A DNA stretch of 28,887 nt from the NCBI GenBank assembly GCA_964591085.1, contig CAZPXH010000023.1:1-28887 (forward strand). The letters are read 5' to 3'. This DNA is from CAZPXH01 sp964591085. GTDB lineage: Bacteria; Spirochaetota; Spirochaetia; DSM-27196; CAZPXH01. A program made the translations under genes and the position numbers. How positions within the stretch are numbered: position 1 is the first letter of the stretch; each line of letters opens with the position of its first letter. Below are positions 16,015-23,844 of the stretch, piece by piece. The notes under the pieces were generated by a model. The model was not told the DNA's origin. It was given only the letters and a program-made list of their open reading frames with translations, and did no database searches.

Positions 16015-16815
16015 TCAGGCGGGGTTCACGGGAGAAAATAGCGAATCAAAGTAGTCCTCGGCACGGTACAGCCCCGGCGCCTGCCCGGACAGCCACTGCA
16101 GAGCATTGACGGCGCCCTCGGCAAAGCCGCTTCTGCCGTGCGCCTCGTGGACAATTCGGATTTCATCTGCCGCGGAGTCCAGGCGCAACTCGTGGATTCC
16201 GTGAACCCTCCCGATGCGAACGCTGGAGACCTCCAGGGCATCCGCATCAGGCGCAGCGTCTCCCCGGTGGATTCTTGACTTTCTCGGCCAGGACGCAAGG
16301 AGCGCTTCCGCCGCACGGATGGCGGTTCCAGAAGGGCGGTCCGCCTTCCCGCGATGGTGTAGCTCTACGATCCCCGGGTCATAGGCACCCGTCTGCGAAA
16401 GCAGGCGTGCAGCCTCGCTCACCAGACGGAAAAACGCCTGTGCCCCGGTTGAGAAGTTTGCGCCCCACAGGATGCGCGCGGAGCTGCTTCCGGATTCTTC
16501 TTGTGCTCGGACAAGCTCGGTGCTGTCCCACCCGGTGGTCCCGATGACCGCGGTAGCACCGGCGCGGAGGTATGCCAGGGCGTTGGGAAGCCCGGACTCC
16601 GGAACAGAAAAATCGATGTATCCCTCTGCATCATGCCCCGCCGCGGCTTCTGGCCCGGCTTCGGTGCCGGCGCGGCCCAGCGCATCCCAGACGTTGCGGA
16701 GCTGCGCATCCGGATCACCGGGATCAACAATGACGGCCACCTTGTGGCCAAGGCGGGAGATTGCCGCCTCCACCTCACGGCCCATCCGGCCGTATCCGAC
16801 AATGGCTATCCTCAC
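16015..16815 (-). CDS. dapB: 4-hydroxy-tetrahydrodipicolinate reductase DapB
   Basis: NAD(P)H-dependent reductase acting right after DapA. GTG start at 16815 overlaps the pta stop as GTGA, giving 266 aa; a TTG at 16830 is possible but less likely. Motifs: nucleotide-binding GYGRMG, the GTTG loop, and the substrate site ELHHRGKADRPSGTA with His153, His154 and Lys157. The usual K-x-DAPSGTA is K-x-DRPSGTA here, a replacement at one position next to the catalytic lysine. Confidence 0.95.
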   Translation of the reverse strand: MRIAIVGYGRMGREVEAAISRLGHKVAVIVDPGDPDAQLRNVWDALGRAGTEAGPEAAAGHDAEGYIDFSVPESGLPNALAYLRAGATAVIGTTGWDSTELVRAQEESGSSSARILWGANFSTGAQAFFRLVSEAARLLSQTGAYDPGIVELHHRGKADRPSGTAIRAAEALLASWPRKSRIHRGDAAPDADALEVSSVRIGRVHGIHELRLDSAADEIRIVHEAHGRSGFAEGAVNALQWLSGQAPGLYRAEDYFDSLFSPVNPA

Positions 16816-17810
16816 TCGGCGTCTGTGCAAAGGGTCACGGCACAGGTGTTTACAATGTCATCCACGGATGCACCCCGGCTGAGGTCACTGACCGGTTTGG
16901 CAAAGCCCTGCAGGAAGGGTCCGTAGGCCTCCGCCCCTGCAAGGCGCTGAACCAGCTTGTATCCGATGTTTCCGGAGTTGAGATCCGGGAAGATCAGGGT
17001 ATTCGCGCGGCCGGCCACTGCCGAACCCGGTGCCTTGCGTTCGCCGACGCCCGGAACCAGAGCCGCGTCTGCCTGCATCTCGCCGTCAATCAGGAGGTCC
17101 GGCTGCCGGTCCTTCACAATCTGCAGCGCCTCCCGCACCAGGTCCACGCGGGGGTGCTCGGCCGATCCGCGCGTGGAGAAGGAAAGCATCGCCACAATCG
17201 GCTCGGTTTGCAGGTAGGCCCTGCAGCTTGCCGCTGAAGCCAGAGCAATCTCGGCAAGCTGCTCGGACGTAGGCTCGGGAATGATTGCACAGTCGCCAAA
17301 GACCATCTGACCCCCGTGTCCCCACTTCTCGTCCGGATGCACCATCACAAAGCAGGAACTTGCGGTCCGTGATCCTGCCCGCGTCCCCACCACGGTGATG
17401 GCCGCGCGCATGACGTTGGCCGTGGCGTTTTCCGCGCCGGCAACCATGGCGTCCACCGCGCCACTTCTGAGGAGGAAAGCACCAAAGTAGAGAGGATCCC
17501 GGACCGCTTCGGCCGCCTGTTCCTCAGTGACGCCTTTGTGCTTGCGCAGCGCAAAAAAGTCCGCAGCAAACCCGGCACTTGTCGCGTCCAACGCGGGATC
17601 AACCACGGTCAATCCGTCCAGCGAGATACCCACACTCCCCGCGGCTTTCTCAACCCCGGACTGTGCTCCCAACAGGACAACTTCAGACGCCAGGCCCTTG
17701 TCTGCGATGTCTCGCGCGGCCTGCAGGGTCCGGGCCTCGGTTCCTTCAGGCAGTACCAGGCGGCGCTGAAGCTGCCGTGCCTGTTCCTGCAGCCGTTCGG
17801 CAAAACTCAT
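16812..17810 (-). CDS. pta: Phosphate acetyltransferase Pta
   Basis: Interconverts acetyl-CoA and acetyl phosphate; with acetate kinase this gives ATP in fermentation. 332 aa, the short one-domain form without the N-terminal DRTGG/P-loop regions of E. coli Pta. Signatures: RLVLPEGTEARTLQAA, GTRAGSRTASSCFVM, MLSFSTRGSA, DGEMQADAAL, NTLIFPDLNSGNIGYKLVQRL and GFAKPVSDLSRG. ATG 17810 has no Shine-Dalgarno but TGCTACACT 7 nt upstream, suggesting a leaderless message. ackA is not in this window. The operon with dapB and dapA links overflow metabolism to lysine synthesis with no obvious biochemical reason. Confidence 0.96.
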   Translation of the reverse strand: MSFAERLQEQARQLQRRLVLPEGTEARTLQAARDIADKGLASEVVLLGAQSGVEKAAGSVGISLDGLTVVDPALDATSAGFAADFFALRKHKGVTEEQAAEAVRDPLYFGAFLLRSGAVDAMVAGAENATANVMRAAITVVGTRAGSRTASSCFVMVHPDEKWGHGGQMVFGDCAIIPEPTSEQLAEIALASAASCRAYLQTEPIVAMLSFSTRGSAEHPRVDLVREALQIVKDRQPDLLIDGEMQADAALVPGVGERKAPGSAVAGRANTLIFPDLNSGNIGYKLVQRLAGAEAYGPFLQGFAKPVSDLSRGASVDDIVNTCAVTLCTDAE

Positions 17811-17817
17811 GGAGCGG

Positions 17818-17826
17818 AGTGTAGCA
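17818..17826 (-). promoter_or_regulatory. Extended -10 of leaderless pta promoter
   Basis: Minus strand TGC-TACACT (17826-17818), then 7 nt, then ATG 17810. The same nine bases at the same distance precede the UPRT-like gene at 24408. Confidence 0.55.
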
Positions 17827-17838
17827 GGAAGCCGGTCG

Positions 17839-17847
17839 TGCTACGAT
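17839..17847 (+). promoter_or_regulatory. Extended -10 of leaderless tyrA-like promoter
   Basis: TGC-TACGAT (17839-17847), 6 nt, then ATG 17854. No good -35 (GTGTAG at 17-nt spacing). It shares a 43-bp gap with the pta promoter. Confidence 0.5.
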
Positions 17848-17853
17848 GGCCGA

Positions 17854-18585
17854 ATGACCGTTGGTGTCGTTGGACTCGGGCGCTTTGGCCGCCTGTGGGC
17901 CCGAATCCTCCAGTCACAGCTTCCGGTGCTCGCCTGGAGCCGCTCGGGAACACGGGTGGCGGGGATCCAACAGGCGGCGCTCTCCGAGGTCTGCCGCTGC
18001 AACACGGTCTTTCTCTGCACCGCCATCGGGGCAACACCGGACGTTGCAGCGAGGATAACGCCGCTCCTGGCACCGGGAACTGTGGTAGCCGACACGTCTT
18101 CCGTGAAAGTTTGGCCCATGGGTCAGCTGGAGCGGCTCCTGCCGCCGGATCAGGCCTTTTTTGGCACCCACCCAATGTTCGGGCCCGACAGCTGGGGCCG
18201 CGGGGAGCGTCCCACCATTGCTCTGTGTCCAGGGCGAGGGGACTCTCACGCTCGTGCAGAGTGGGCGGCGCGTTTTGCCGAGCTTGGGATGGAGGTGCTA
18301 CCGCTTTCCGCGGAAGAGCACGACAGACAGGCCGCGTCCAGCCAGGGAATCACCCACTTCATCGGGCGGATGCTGGACGCGGTGGACGCGCGTCCATCGC
18401 CCCTGGCAACCCATGGCTACCGTCGCCTTCTGGACGTTCGTGAGCAGACCTGCAATGACACCGATCGACTGTTTCATGATCTGTTGCGCTACAACCCCTA
18501 CGCCAGACAGTCCGTTGATGCGTTGCTGAGCGCCGCCTCCGCGCTCTGCGCGGATGTGTTTGACAGCGGCCACCGCACTCCATAA
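17854..18585 (+). CDS. Prephenate/arogenate dehydrogenase family protein
   Basis: NAD(P)-dependent oxidative decarboxylation on the way to tyrosine. 243 aa from ATG 17854. An N-terminal Rossmann fold with GVVGLGRFG, then VADTSSVK and GTHPMFGPDSWG (substrate region with a conserved histidine), and a helical C-terminal half with SSQGITHFIGR. It is short, with no ACT or chorismate mutase domain, more like the minimal arogenate dehydrogenases. Whether prephenate or arogenate is preferred cannot be read. The bactofilin gene follows after 15 nt. Confidence 0.88.
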   Translation: MTVGVVGLGRFGRLWARILQSQLPVLAWSRSGTRVAGIQQAALSEVCRCNTVFLCTAIGATPDVAARITPLLAPGTVVADTSSVKVWPMGQLERLLPPDQAFFGTHPMFGPDSWGRGERPTIALCPGRGDSHARAEWAARFAELGMEVLPLSAEEHDRQAASSQGITHFIGRMLDAVDARPSPLATHGYRRLLDVREQTCNDTDRLFHDLLRYNPYARQSVDALLSAASALCADVFDSGHRTP

Positions 18586-18600
18586 CATCCCAAAAGCGCA

Positions 18601-18981
18601 ATGGCTGACCTTCGCCTTCGTTCCATTGATGAAGCGGACATAGAGACGGTGCTCGCCGAAGATGTTGATTTTGACGGGAAGTTGTTCTTTGAGAACTCGC
18701 TCCTGGTGAAGGGTCGTATTGTCGGTTCGCTTCAGGCGCAGGGACCCCTCTACATTGCGGACACCGCGGTTGTCTCGGCCGACCTTGAGGCCCCCATCGT
18801 CAGCGTGAGGGGCCGGGTGAAGGGCTCCATTCGGGCAACAGAGCGGGTGGAGATCTTTCGCGGGGCGATCGTGGATGGTGATGTAGAGACCCCGTCGCTG
18901 GTGGTGGAGCAGGGTGCCCGGCTCCACGGAAGCTGCACGATGCAGGTCGGACCGGACGAGTTTGCCTGGGAGCCTGCGTGA
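18601..18981 (+). CDS. Bactofilin
   Basis: A 126-aa cytoskeletal protein. The core is a right-handed beta-helix of short repeats with alternating hydrophobic positions and glycine turns (SLLVKGRIVGSLQAQGPLYI, SVRGRVKGSIRATERVEI). Bactofilins polymerise without nucleotide and in spirochaetes help set cell shape. The N-terminal ~20 residues are polar. No clear Shine-Dalgarno; 15 nt after the TyrA-like gene. Its TGA overlaps the next start (TGATG), so a translationally coupled bactofilin-TPR pair. Confidence 0.93.
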   Translation: MADLRLRSIDEADIETVLAEDVDFDGKLFFENSLLVKGRIVGSLQAQGPLYIADTAVVSADLEAPIVSVRGRVKGSIRATERVEIFRGAIVDGDVETPSLVVEQGARLHGSCTMQVGPDEFAWEPA

Positions 18982-19763
18982 TGCCGGTATTCGCAACTGG
19001 CGCGTCAGCGCCGCAGTTTGGCACCTCATTCACAGCCGTCTCCCCCGGGATCCGCACCTCGCGGCCAGCCACCCGGCTCTCCCTTCTGCTGCTGGTCGGA
19101 CTCCTTGCACCGGGACTGGTCTGGGCACAGCAGATGCCGGACTCGGAAGCCGAGCAATCCCAGGCGCCGGCGCAGCAACCCGAGCCCACGCTGATCCAGG
19201 CCGACGATGCCGTCCGGGAGGACGCGCTCCTGCTGTGGAGGCAGGGTGACTTCAACGGTGCCGTTCGCGTGACCCTGGCAGAGATTCAGGAAGATCCGCG
19301 GAACCGGGACTCCTACACGGTACTGGGGTGGGCCCTGCTTGATCTGGGCCGCTACGCAGATGCGGTCCGCTACGGGCGGCAGGGCCTTTCGCTGTTCAGC
19401 GACGTTCGGGTTATCCGTAACGTCGGAGAAGCCTACTTCCGGCTGGGCAACTACTCGGAGGCCCTCGCGTACCTGGAGCGCTCGGTTGCCATCAATCCGC
19501 GGTCTCCCGGCCTGGACGAGGTGTACGTCCTGCTTGGCGCAATCCACCGGCAGTTCGGCGAGCTGCTGCGGGCGGAGTTCGCCTACCTCGCCTCACTCCA
19601 CATCAACTCCCAGTACGTTCCGGCCTGGCTCGGCCTCGGCTCAATTCGTGAGCAGCTCGGCGAGACCGAGGGTGCGCGCGAGGCCTACGAGCAGGCTCTG
19701 GTGATCCGCCCCAACATCCCGGAAGCCCGGGACGCACTCCTTCGCCTGTCCGCCGAGGGCTGA
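18981..19763 (+). CDS. Exported TPR-repeat protein
   Basis: 260 aa from ATG 18981, with GGGAG 8 nt upstream; a GTG at 18978 is in frame. A long N-terminal stretch precedes the hydrophobic segment TRLSLLLLVGLLAPGLVWAQ, so either the signal peptide has a ~30-residue n-region or it is a membrane anchor. After a Gln/Glu/Pro-rich linker come about four TPR repeats (for example SYTVLGWALLDLGRYADAV, YFRLGNYSEALAYLERSV, EGAREAYEQALVIRP). TPRs bind proteins; coupling to bactofilin suggests a periplasmic partner in cell-shape or wall work, an inference only. Confidence 0.83.
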   Translation: MPVFATGASAPQFGTSFTAVSPGIRTSRPATRLSLLLLVGLLAPGLVWAQQMPDSEAEQSQAPAQQPEPTLIQADDAVREDALLLWRQGDFNGAVRVTLAEIQEDPRNRDSYTVLGWALLDLGRYADAVRYGRQGLSLFSDVRVIRNVGEAYFRLGNYSEALAYLERSVAINPRSPGLDEVYVLLGAIHRQFGELLRAEFAYLASLHINSQYVPAWLGLGSIREQLGETEGAREAYEQALVIRPNIPEARDALLRLSAEG

Positions 19764-19923
19764 TTCTCGCGGAACACCCTCCATGCAGCCAGGTGCTCGG
19801 GGAGTGACACAGCGCTTGGTAGTCTTTCCGACATTGGCGGTTTTGTTTTTGCGACGCAGGTGCGCTACACTGCAAACGAGCTGGCAGCGTGCCAACGCGC
19901 CCTGTCACACAAGGAGATGATCC
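19764..19923 (+). promoter_or_regulatory. 160-bp intergenic region with promoter of the outer-membrane cluster
   Basis: Holds TTGTTT (19843-19848), a 17-nt spacer and TACACT (19866-19871). The leader of about 45 nt carries AAGGAG ahead of ATG 19924. No terminator for the preceding TPR gene is visible. Confidence 0.55.
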
Positions 19924-21477
19924 ATGCGCAAGACGCTTGTACTGCTTCTGAGCCTAACTGTGGCCGCCTCCGGCTTCGCTCAGCTCTTTGATCCCTTTGC
20001 ACCGCCCACGGCCCAGACCTTCGGGCAGGGCGGGTCTTACACCGCGGACGCAGAGGGATTCAACGCCTTCTTCTTCAACCCCGCAGGCTTCGCCAAGGGT
20101 GGCGAGCTCACCCTGGTGTCCGCCAATGCATGGCTGTTCGCCGACCGGCAGCTGACGGACTACTTCCTGCAGACCGCATTTGGCGTGACCGGCCTCGGTG
20201 GAGAGCCAAGAACAATCTCTGCGGAGGACATTGAAGCTGCGCTCGCGGATCTCGGCGTAGACGAGGAGTCCGCCCAGATTCTCGCAGGGGAGGCACAGCA
20301 GCTTGCCGACTGGTACGATACCCTGGATGTGACCCAGCAGCAGAACCTCGCTACCGAACTGCAGAATGACCCCACAATCGGGAGCCTCATCAGTGATGAG
20401 ACCATTGCTGGGCTGTCCTCCACGGATCCGGATGAGCAGGCTGCCGCGGCAGCTGAGCTTGGCGCCTCGCTTGCCGTTGCGGTTCTTACGGACCCCGAGG
20501 CATTCAGCGAGTCTTTGAATGACGCGGCAACCAGTGCGGGAGCGGCTGCACCTCCCACAATCAATTCCCAGGCAATCAATGATGCCGTGTCGGCATCCTT
20601 CCCCGGCGGTACGGTCCGCCTTGGTGTGCTTTCCGGCGCTGGCTGGACGGGGCGCGGCCTGGGCTTTGGCGCCTTCCTCAACGGTGAGACAATCGCCGCG
20701 GGAGACAACCTGCTTCGGACCACCGGGCTCTTCTTCAACACCGTCACCCTCGTTGGGGGTATCGGGCTCAACTTCAATCGCCTTGCTGTAGGTGCATCCG
20801 TGCGGCCCACGCTCATCGGCTACAGCTTTGTTGATCCGCGGACCCTGGTGACCTCCGCCATCTCCGGTGGCACCCCGGATGTGAACGCCATCTTCGGACA
20901 GGGCGTGTACTTCGGACAGGGAATTGCCATTGATGCCGGTGCCATCTACCGCCTCGGCGGTCTCTCTGTTGGAGTATCAGCACGAAACCTCTTTGGTACC
21001 CAGTACAGTATCCAGCTGACCGACCAGGAGAGCTACTTCGGTGCGTTCCCCACCGGTCCCGAGAGTGGAGAAGAGGTGCCGACGGATGACCCGAACTTCC
21101 TGGCGACCCCGATGACCATCAACGTCGGTGCATCCTGGAATCCGGACTTCGGTGCGTTCAGCATCCTCTTTGACCCTACCTTCAGCGCTGACATCCTGGA
21201 CCTCGGCGCCTTTCTGCGGGACACGGACGCTGCTCCCGCGGGCATTGAGCGGGACGACCTGTTGGACCGCATCAGCGCGGGTGCGGAACTCCGAGTGCTT
21301 CGCTTCATCAAAGCCCGGGTCGGCTGGAACGGTGGCTTCCTGACCGCAGGCGCCGGAATCCGGCTGCTCTTTCTGGACATTAACGTGGCCGTTGGTGCCC
21401 GTGACTTCAACCCGGACGATCCCAACGCCCTCTTCAGCACCGCAGGTGCTACCCTGGAGGCGGCTATCCGCTTCTAG
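19924..21477 (+). CDS. Outer-membrane beta-barrel protein with helical insert (NPAG-type)
   Basis: 517 aa with a signal peptide (cleavage probably after GFA, residue 19) and a C-terminal phenylalanine, as in beta-barrel proteins. Near the mature N-terminus is EGFNAFFFNPAGFAKGG, the NPAG motif seen in FadL-like transporters and in treponemal UPF0164/TP0548-type outer-membrane proteins. Residues ~97-225 are different: Ala-, Asp- and Gln-rich, predicted helical and acidic, likely an inserted domain in a loop or plug. Amphipathic strands with glycine turns resume from ~228. I infer a small hydrophobic-substrate porin or transporter; family placement is by eye. Confidence 0.82.
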   Translation: MRKTLVLLLSLTVAASGFAQLFDPFAPPTAQTFGQGGSYTADAEGFNAFFFNPAGFAKGGELTLVSANAWLFADRQLTDYFLQTAFGVTGLGGEPRTISAEDIEAALADLGVDEESAQILAGEAQQLADWYDTLDVTQQQNLATELQNDPTIGSLISDETIAGLSSTDPDEQAAAAAELGASLAVAVLTDPEAFSESLNDAATSAGAAAPPTINSQAINDAVSASFPGGTVRLGVLSGAGWTGRGLGFGAFLNGETIAAGDNLLRTTGLFFNTVTLVGGIGLNFNRLAVGASVRPTLIGYSFVDPRTLVTSAISGGTPDVNAIFGQGVYFGQGIAIDAGAIYRLGGLSVGVSARNLFGTQYSIQLTDQESYFGAFPTGPESGEEVPTDDPNFLATPMTINVGASWNPDFGAFSILFDPTFSADILDLGAFLRDTDAAPAGIERDDLLDRISAGAELRVLRFIKARVGWNGGFLTAGAGIRLLFLDINVAVGARDFNPDDPNALFSTAGATLEAAIRF

Positions 21478-21499
21478 GCCGGGGTGTAGGCTGAATCCA

Positions 21500-21536
21500 G
21501 GCAGCCGGGGGCACAAGCTTCCGGCTGCCGTGTTTT
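21500..21536 (+). terminator. Rho-independent terminator or attenuator inside the envelope cluster
   Basis: A perfect 9-bp stem (GGCAGCCGG with CCGGCTGCC), 12-nt loop, followed by GTGTTTT. It falls 23 nt after the first outer-membrane gene and just before the lipoprotein gene. With such a short T-run it may act as a partial terminator. Confidence 0.75.
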
Positions 21537-21565
21537 CCACCGATACTGCTTGCAGGGAGGCCATC

Positions 21566-22240
21566 ATGAAACGCCGACTTCTTCTGACTGCCGGACTGGC
21601 ACTTGCGTTGCTCTGGTCCTGTGAGGCGGTATTCACCAATTCCTTTGTTGAGTTTGCCCAACGAGACCTGATAAACCTGAGCCCGGAGGCCCAGGCGGAA
21701 GCGGCTTCCGATGTTCTTGCGGGCGGGTCAGAAGAGGAACAGGCGGAGGCCTTTGCCGCTCTGGAAGAGCAGTACGGTGATGACTGGAGCAGCGCTCCGG
21801 TTGACCTGGCCGAGACTGCCGCGGACCTCGCGATTTCCTCCTCCGGGCTTAACGCTGACACCATCATCGGCATTGCGGATGACCTCCTTGGAGAAGGCGG
21901 ACCCTCGGAGGACTTTTCCATCAACGATCTGTTCGATGGGTTCACGCAGGATGACTTCGCCAACATGCTGGCCGGGGCAGAGATCATGGATACCGTGATT
22001 GACAACCCGGACGCGGAAGTCAGCACCGATCAGCTTATCCTTGCCGGTGTCGCTGCCATCGCAGCAGCGGCGAACACCGAGACCGGTGGCACCGGGGAGA
22101 TTGACCTGGAGACCTTTGACCCGGACGCAGTGAGTCCGGAGGCAGAGTCACAGGCGCAGCTTGGTATTGATCTGCTGACTGCAGCCCAGGCACAGGATCC
22201 GGATAACCCGCTTCTAGACCTGTTTGCGGACTTCCTGTAG
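21566..22240 (+). CDS. Acidic lipoprotein of unknown function
   Basis: 224 aa from ATG 21566, with GGGAGG 5 nt upstream. Lys/Arg-rich n-region, hydrophobic core, lipobox LLWSC with Cys19, so a spirochaete-style lipoprotein. The mature part is strongly acidic (Asp, Glu, Ala) and helix-rich with no motif I recognise. It resembles in composition the helical insert of the outer-membrane protein encoded just upstream. Lying between two beta-barrel genes of one cluster, it may be a partner or assembly factor for them; that is inference. Confidence 0.82.
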   Translation: MKRRLLLTAGLALALLWSCEAVFTNSFVEFAQRDLINLSPEAQAEAASDVLAGGSEEEQAEAFAALEEQYGDDWSSAPVDLAETAADLAISSSGLNADTIIGIADDLLGEGGPSEDFSINDLFDGFTQDDFANMLAGAEIMDTVIDNPDAEVSTDQLILAGVAAIAAAANTETGGTGEIDLETFDPDAVSPEAESQAQLGIDLLTAAQAQDPDNPLLDLFADFL

Positions 22241-22249
22241 GGGCATCCG

Positions 22250-23422
22250 GTGAAAGCGCGAATCCTGCTTCTTGTTCTCCTGGGGGCACTTGTTGCATCG
22301 CTCGCCGCCCAGCCGGTAACGCTGCCACAGGACCTCACCCGCACCTTCACGCCGCGTATGCTCTCCCTTGGGGGCATGCACAGTGGAAGCAGCAGTGGGC
22401 TGGACCCCCTGTTTGGCAACCCCGCGGGACTGGCAGGCGCAGAAACGACGCTTTCGCTGACCCAGGTTGAGCTGCGGGCAAGCGGCCGAATCTTCAGCAT
22501 CGCCTCCGCAGTGATTGAGGCGAGCGCGGACGGCATTGATCAGCTGCTCGCAGACCCCACAGCGCTCTCCGATGTGCTTTCCCGCCTGTACGCCGGCTTC
22601 GATATCGGAGGACCGATTGCCTTCGGCTTCCAGGGCGGCGGTCTGGGTTTCGGCCTGTTCAACCGTACATTCGTGGAGCTGGAGAATGCCGGCGCCAATC
22701 AGATCAATGTCCTGGCTCGGGAGCGCCTGCTGTTCCGCGGAGGCTACGCGTTCCGAATCCCGGCCGATCGCTTTCGACTGGATCTGGGAATCATGCTTGG
22801 CGCCTTTGTCACCGGAGAGGCCCGGCTTGAAACTACGCTCTTTGGAATCTTTGACCTGATTGAGGCTGACATCTTTGCCACGCTGACCGGTCAGCCGTTT
22901 GAGCTAACCACCGGAGTGGGTTTGGACGCCGGTCTGCAGTTTGCTCCCGTTCCCTGGCTCACCTTTGGGCTTGTGGTGAACAACGCCTACGCGCCGGCAA
23001 ACGTTGCCGTGTATCCCTCCGTAGACGCCGTGCTTGGCGGCGGTGGAACCCCAACCAACAGCTTTGGACTGGTACCCCTGGACCTGACTGCCGGCTTTGC
23101 CATTGATCCCCCGCTCGGCGGGCTTGGGCTGTACATCAGCGATCTCGTGTTCTACGCCGATTACCGGGATGCACTGGACTTCCTGGTGGATCCCGCGCGC
23201 GCGGAGAACCCTATTCTCAAAGCCTCCGCAGGCATGGAGCTGGTCCTGCTTGAGGCTTTCCGGGTTCGCGCTGGATTCGGTGAAGGCCTGCTAGCTGCGG
23301 GATTTGGCCTGGACCTCGGTGTCCTGCAGCTGAACGCAGCGATGTTCGGAGACGAGCTTGCGCTTGAGCCGGGAATCCGGAGCGTCTACAACATCGTTCT
23401 TGGGCTGGATATCCAGCTCTAG
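22250..23422 (+). CDS. Second outer-membrane beta-barrel protein (NPAG-type)
   Basis: 390 aa, GTG start 9 nt after the lipoprotein stop. Signal peptide (to about residue 21), then an early FGNPAGLAG (NPAG at 57-60) as in the first protein of the cluster, and alternating strands with glycine-rich turns to the end, finishing LGLDIQL. It lacks the long helical insert of its neighbour, though a short helical stretch (SADGIDQLLADPTALSDVLSRL) occupies the corresponding place. I infer that the two barrels are diverged paralogues. Confidence 0.82.
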   Translation: MKARILLLVLLGALVASLAAQPVTLPQDLTRTFTPRMLSLGGMHSGSSSGLDPLFGNPAGLAGAETTLSLTQVELRASGRIFSIASAVIEASADGIDQLLADPTALSDVLSRLYAGFDIGGPIAFGFQGGGLGFGLFNRTFVELENAGANQINVLARERLLFRGGYAFRIPADRFRLDLGIMLGAFVTGEARLETTLFGIFDLIEADIFATLTGQPFELTTGVGLDAGLQFAPVPWLTFGLVVNNAYAPANVAVYPSVDAVLGGGGTPTNSFGLVPLDLTAGFAIDPPLGGLGLYISDLVFYADYRDALDFLVDPARAENPILKASAGMELVLLEAFRVRAGFGEGLLAAGFGLDLGVLQLNAAMFGDELALEPGIRSVYNIVLGLDIQL

Positions 23423-23445
23423 CAGGCGCCACGCGCTTAAGTGCG

Positions 23446-23474
23446 TTGACCCCCGGCGGTGGCATCAGTAGCCT
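23446..23474 (+). promoter_or_regulatory. Possible promoter of tRNA-Lys
   Basis: TTGACC (23446-23451), 17-nt spacer, TAGCCT (23469-23474), about 50 nt before the tRNA. The -10 matches consensus at only 3 of 6 positions. A 6-bp hairpin (ACGCGC-TTAA-GTGCGT) overlaps the -35 and may end the preceding gene. Confidence 0.35.
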
Positions 23475-23525
23475 TTGCCCGCTTCACACCGCAGTCCGGA
23501 CACCCGGTGACGGTGCAGGCTCCCC

Positions 23526-23598
23526 GGGCCGATAGCTCAGCTGGCAGAGCAACAGCCTTTTAAGCTGTGGGTCGCGGGTTCGAACCCCGCTCGGCTCA
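23526..23598 (+). tRNA. tRNA-Lys (TTT)
   Basis: Full cloverleaf: acceptor GGGCCGA/TCGGCTC with one G-T pair, D arm GCTC/GAGC, anticodon arm ACAGC-CTTTTAA-GCTGT with anticodon TTT at 23559-23561, T arm GCGGG-TTCGAAC-CCCGC, discriminator A. The CCA end is not encoded, so a CCA-adding enzyme is required. Confidence 0.95.
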
Positions 23599-23603
23599 GT
23601 TTC

Positions 23604-23633
23604 TTGACGCGCGCTTGCGGCCTTGTGTACTGT
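23604..23633 (+). promoter_or_regulatory. Promoter of tRNA-Glu
   Basis: TTGACG (23604-23609), 18-nt spacer, TACTGT (23628-23633). Transcription would start about 7-8 nt before the mature tRNA end, giving tRNA-Glu its own promoter apart from tRNA-Lys. Confidence 0.5.
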
Positions 23634-23647
23634 CTGCCGCGTTGCGC

Positions 23648-23719
<72 letters not shown>

Positions 23720-23793
23720 CATTCTCCCGGAGACGCCGCAACGCCTTCCAGTTGGTAGCGCCGGACCCGGCAATGCCATTCTGGAAGGTGCGC

Positions 23794-23829
23794 AAAAAAG
23801 CCCCGCCGAAAGGCGGGGCTTTGTCTTTT
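23794..23829. terminator. Bidirectional Rho-independent terminator
   Basis: An 11-bp stem (AAAGCCCCGCC / GGCGGGGCTTT) with a GAAA tetraloop. A T-rich run follows on the plus strand and an A6 run precedes it, so it can end both tRNA-Glu and the convergent outer-membrane gene. Confidence 0.93.
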
Positions 23830-23844
23830 CCGGGTCAGCTGGCC

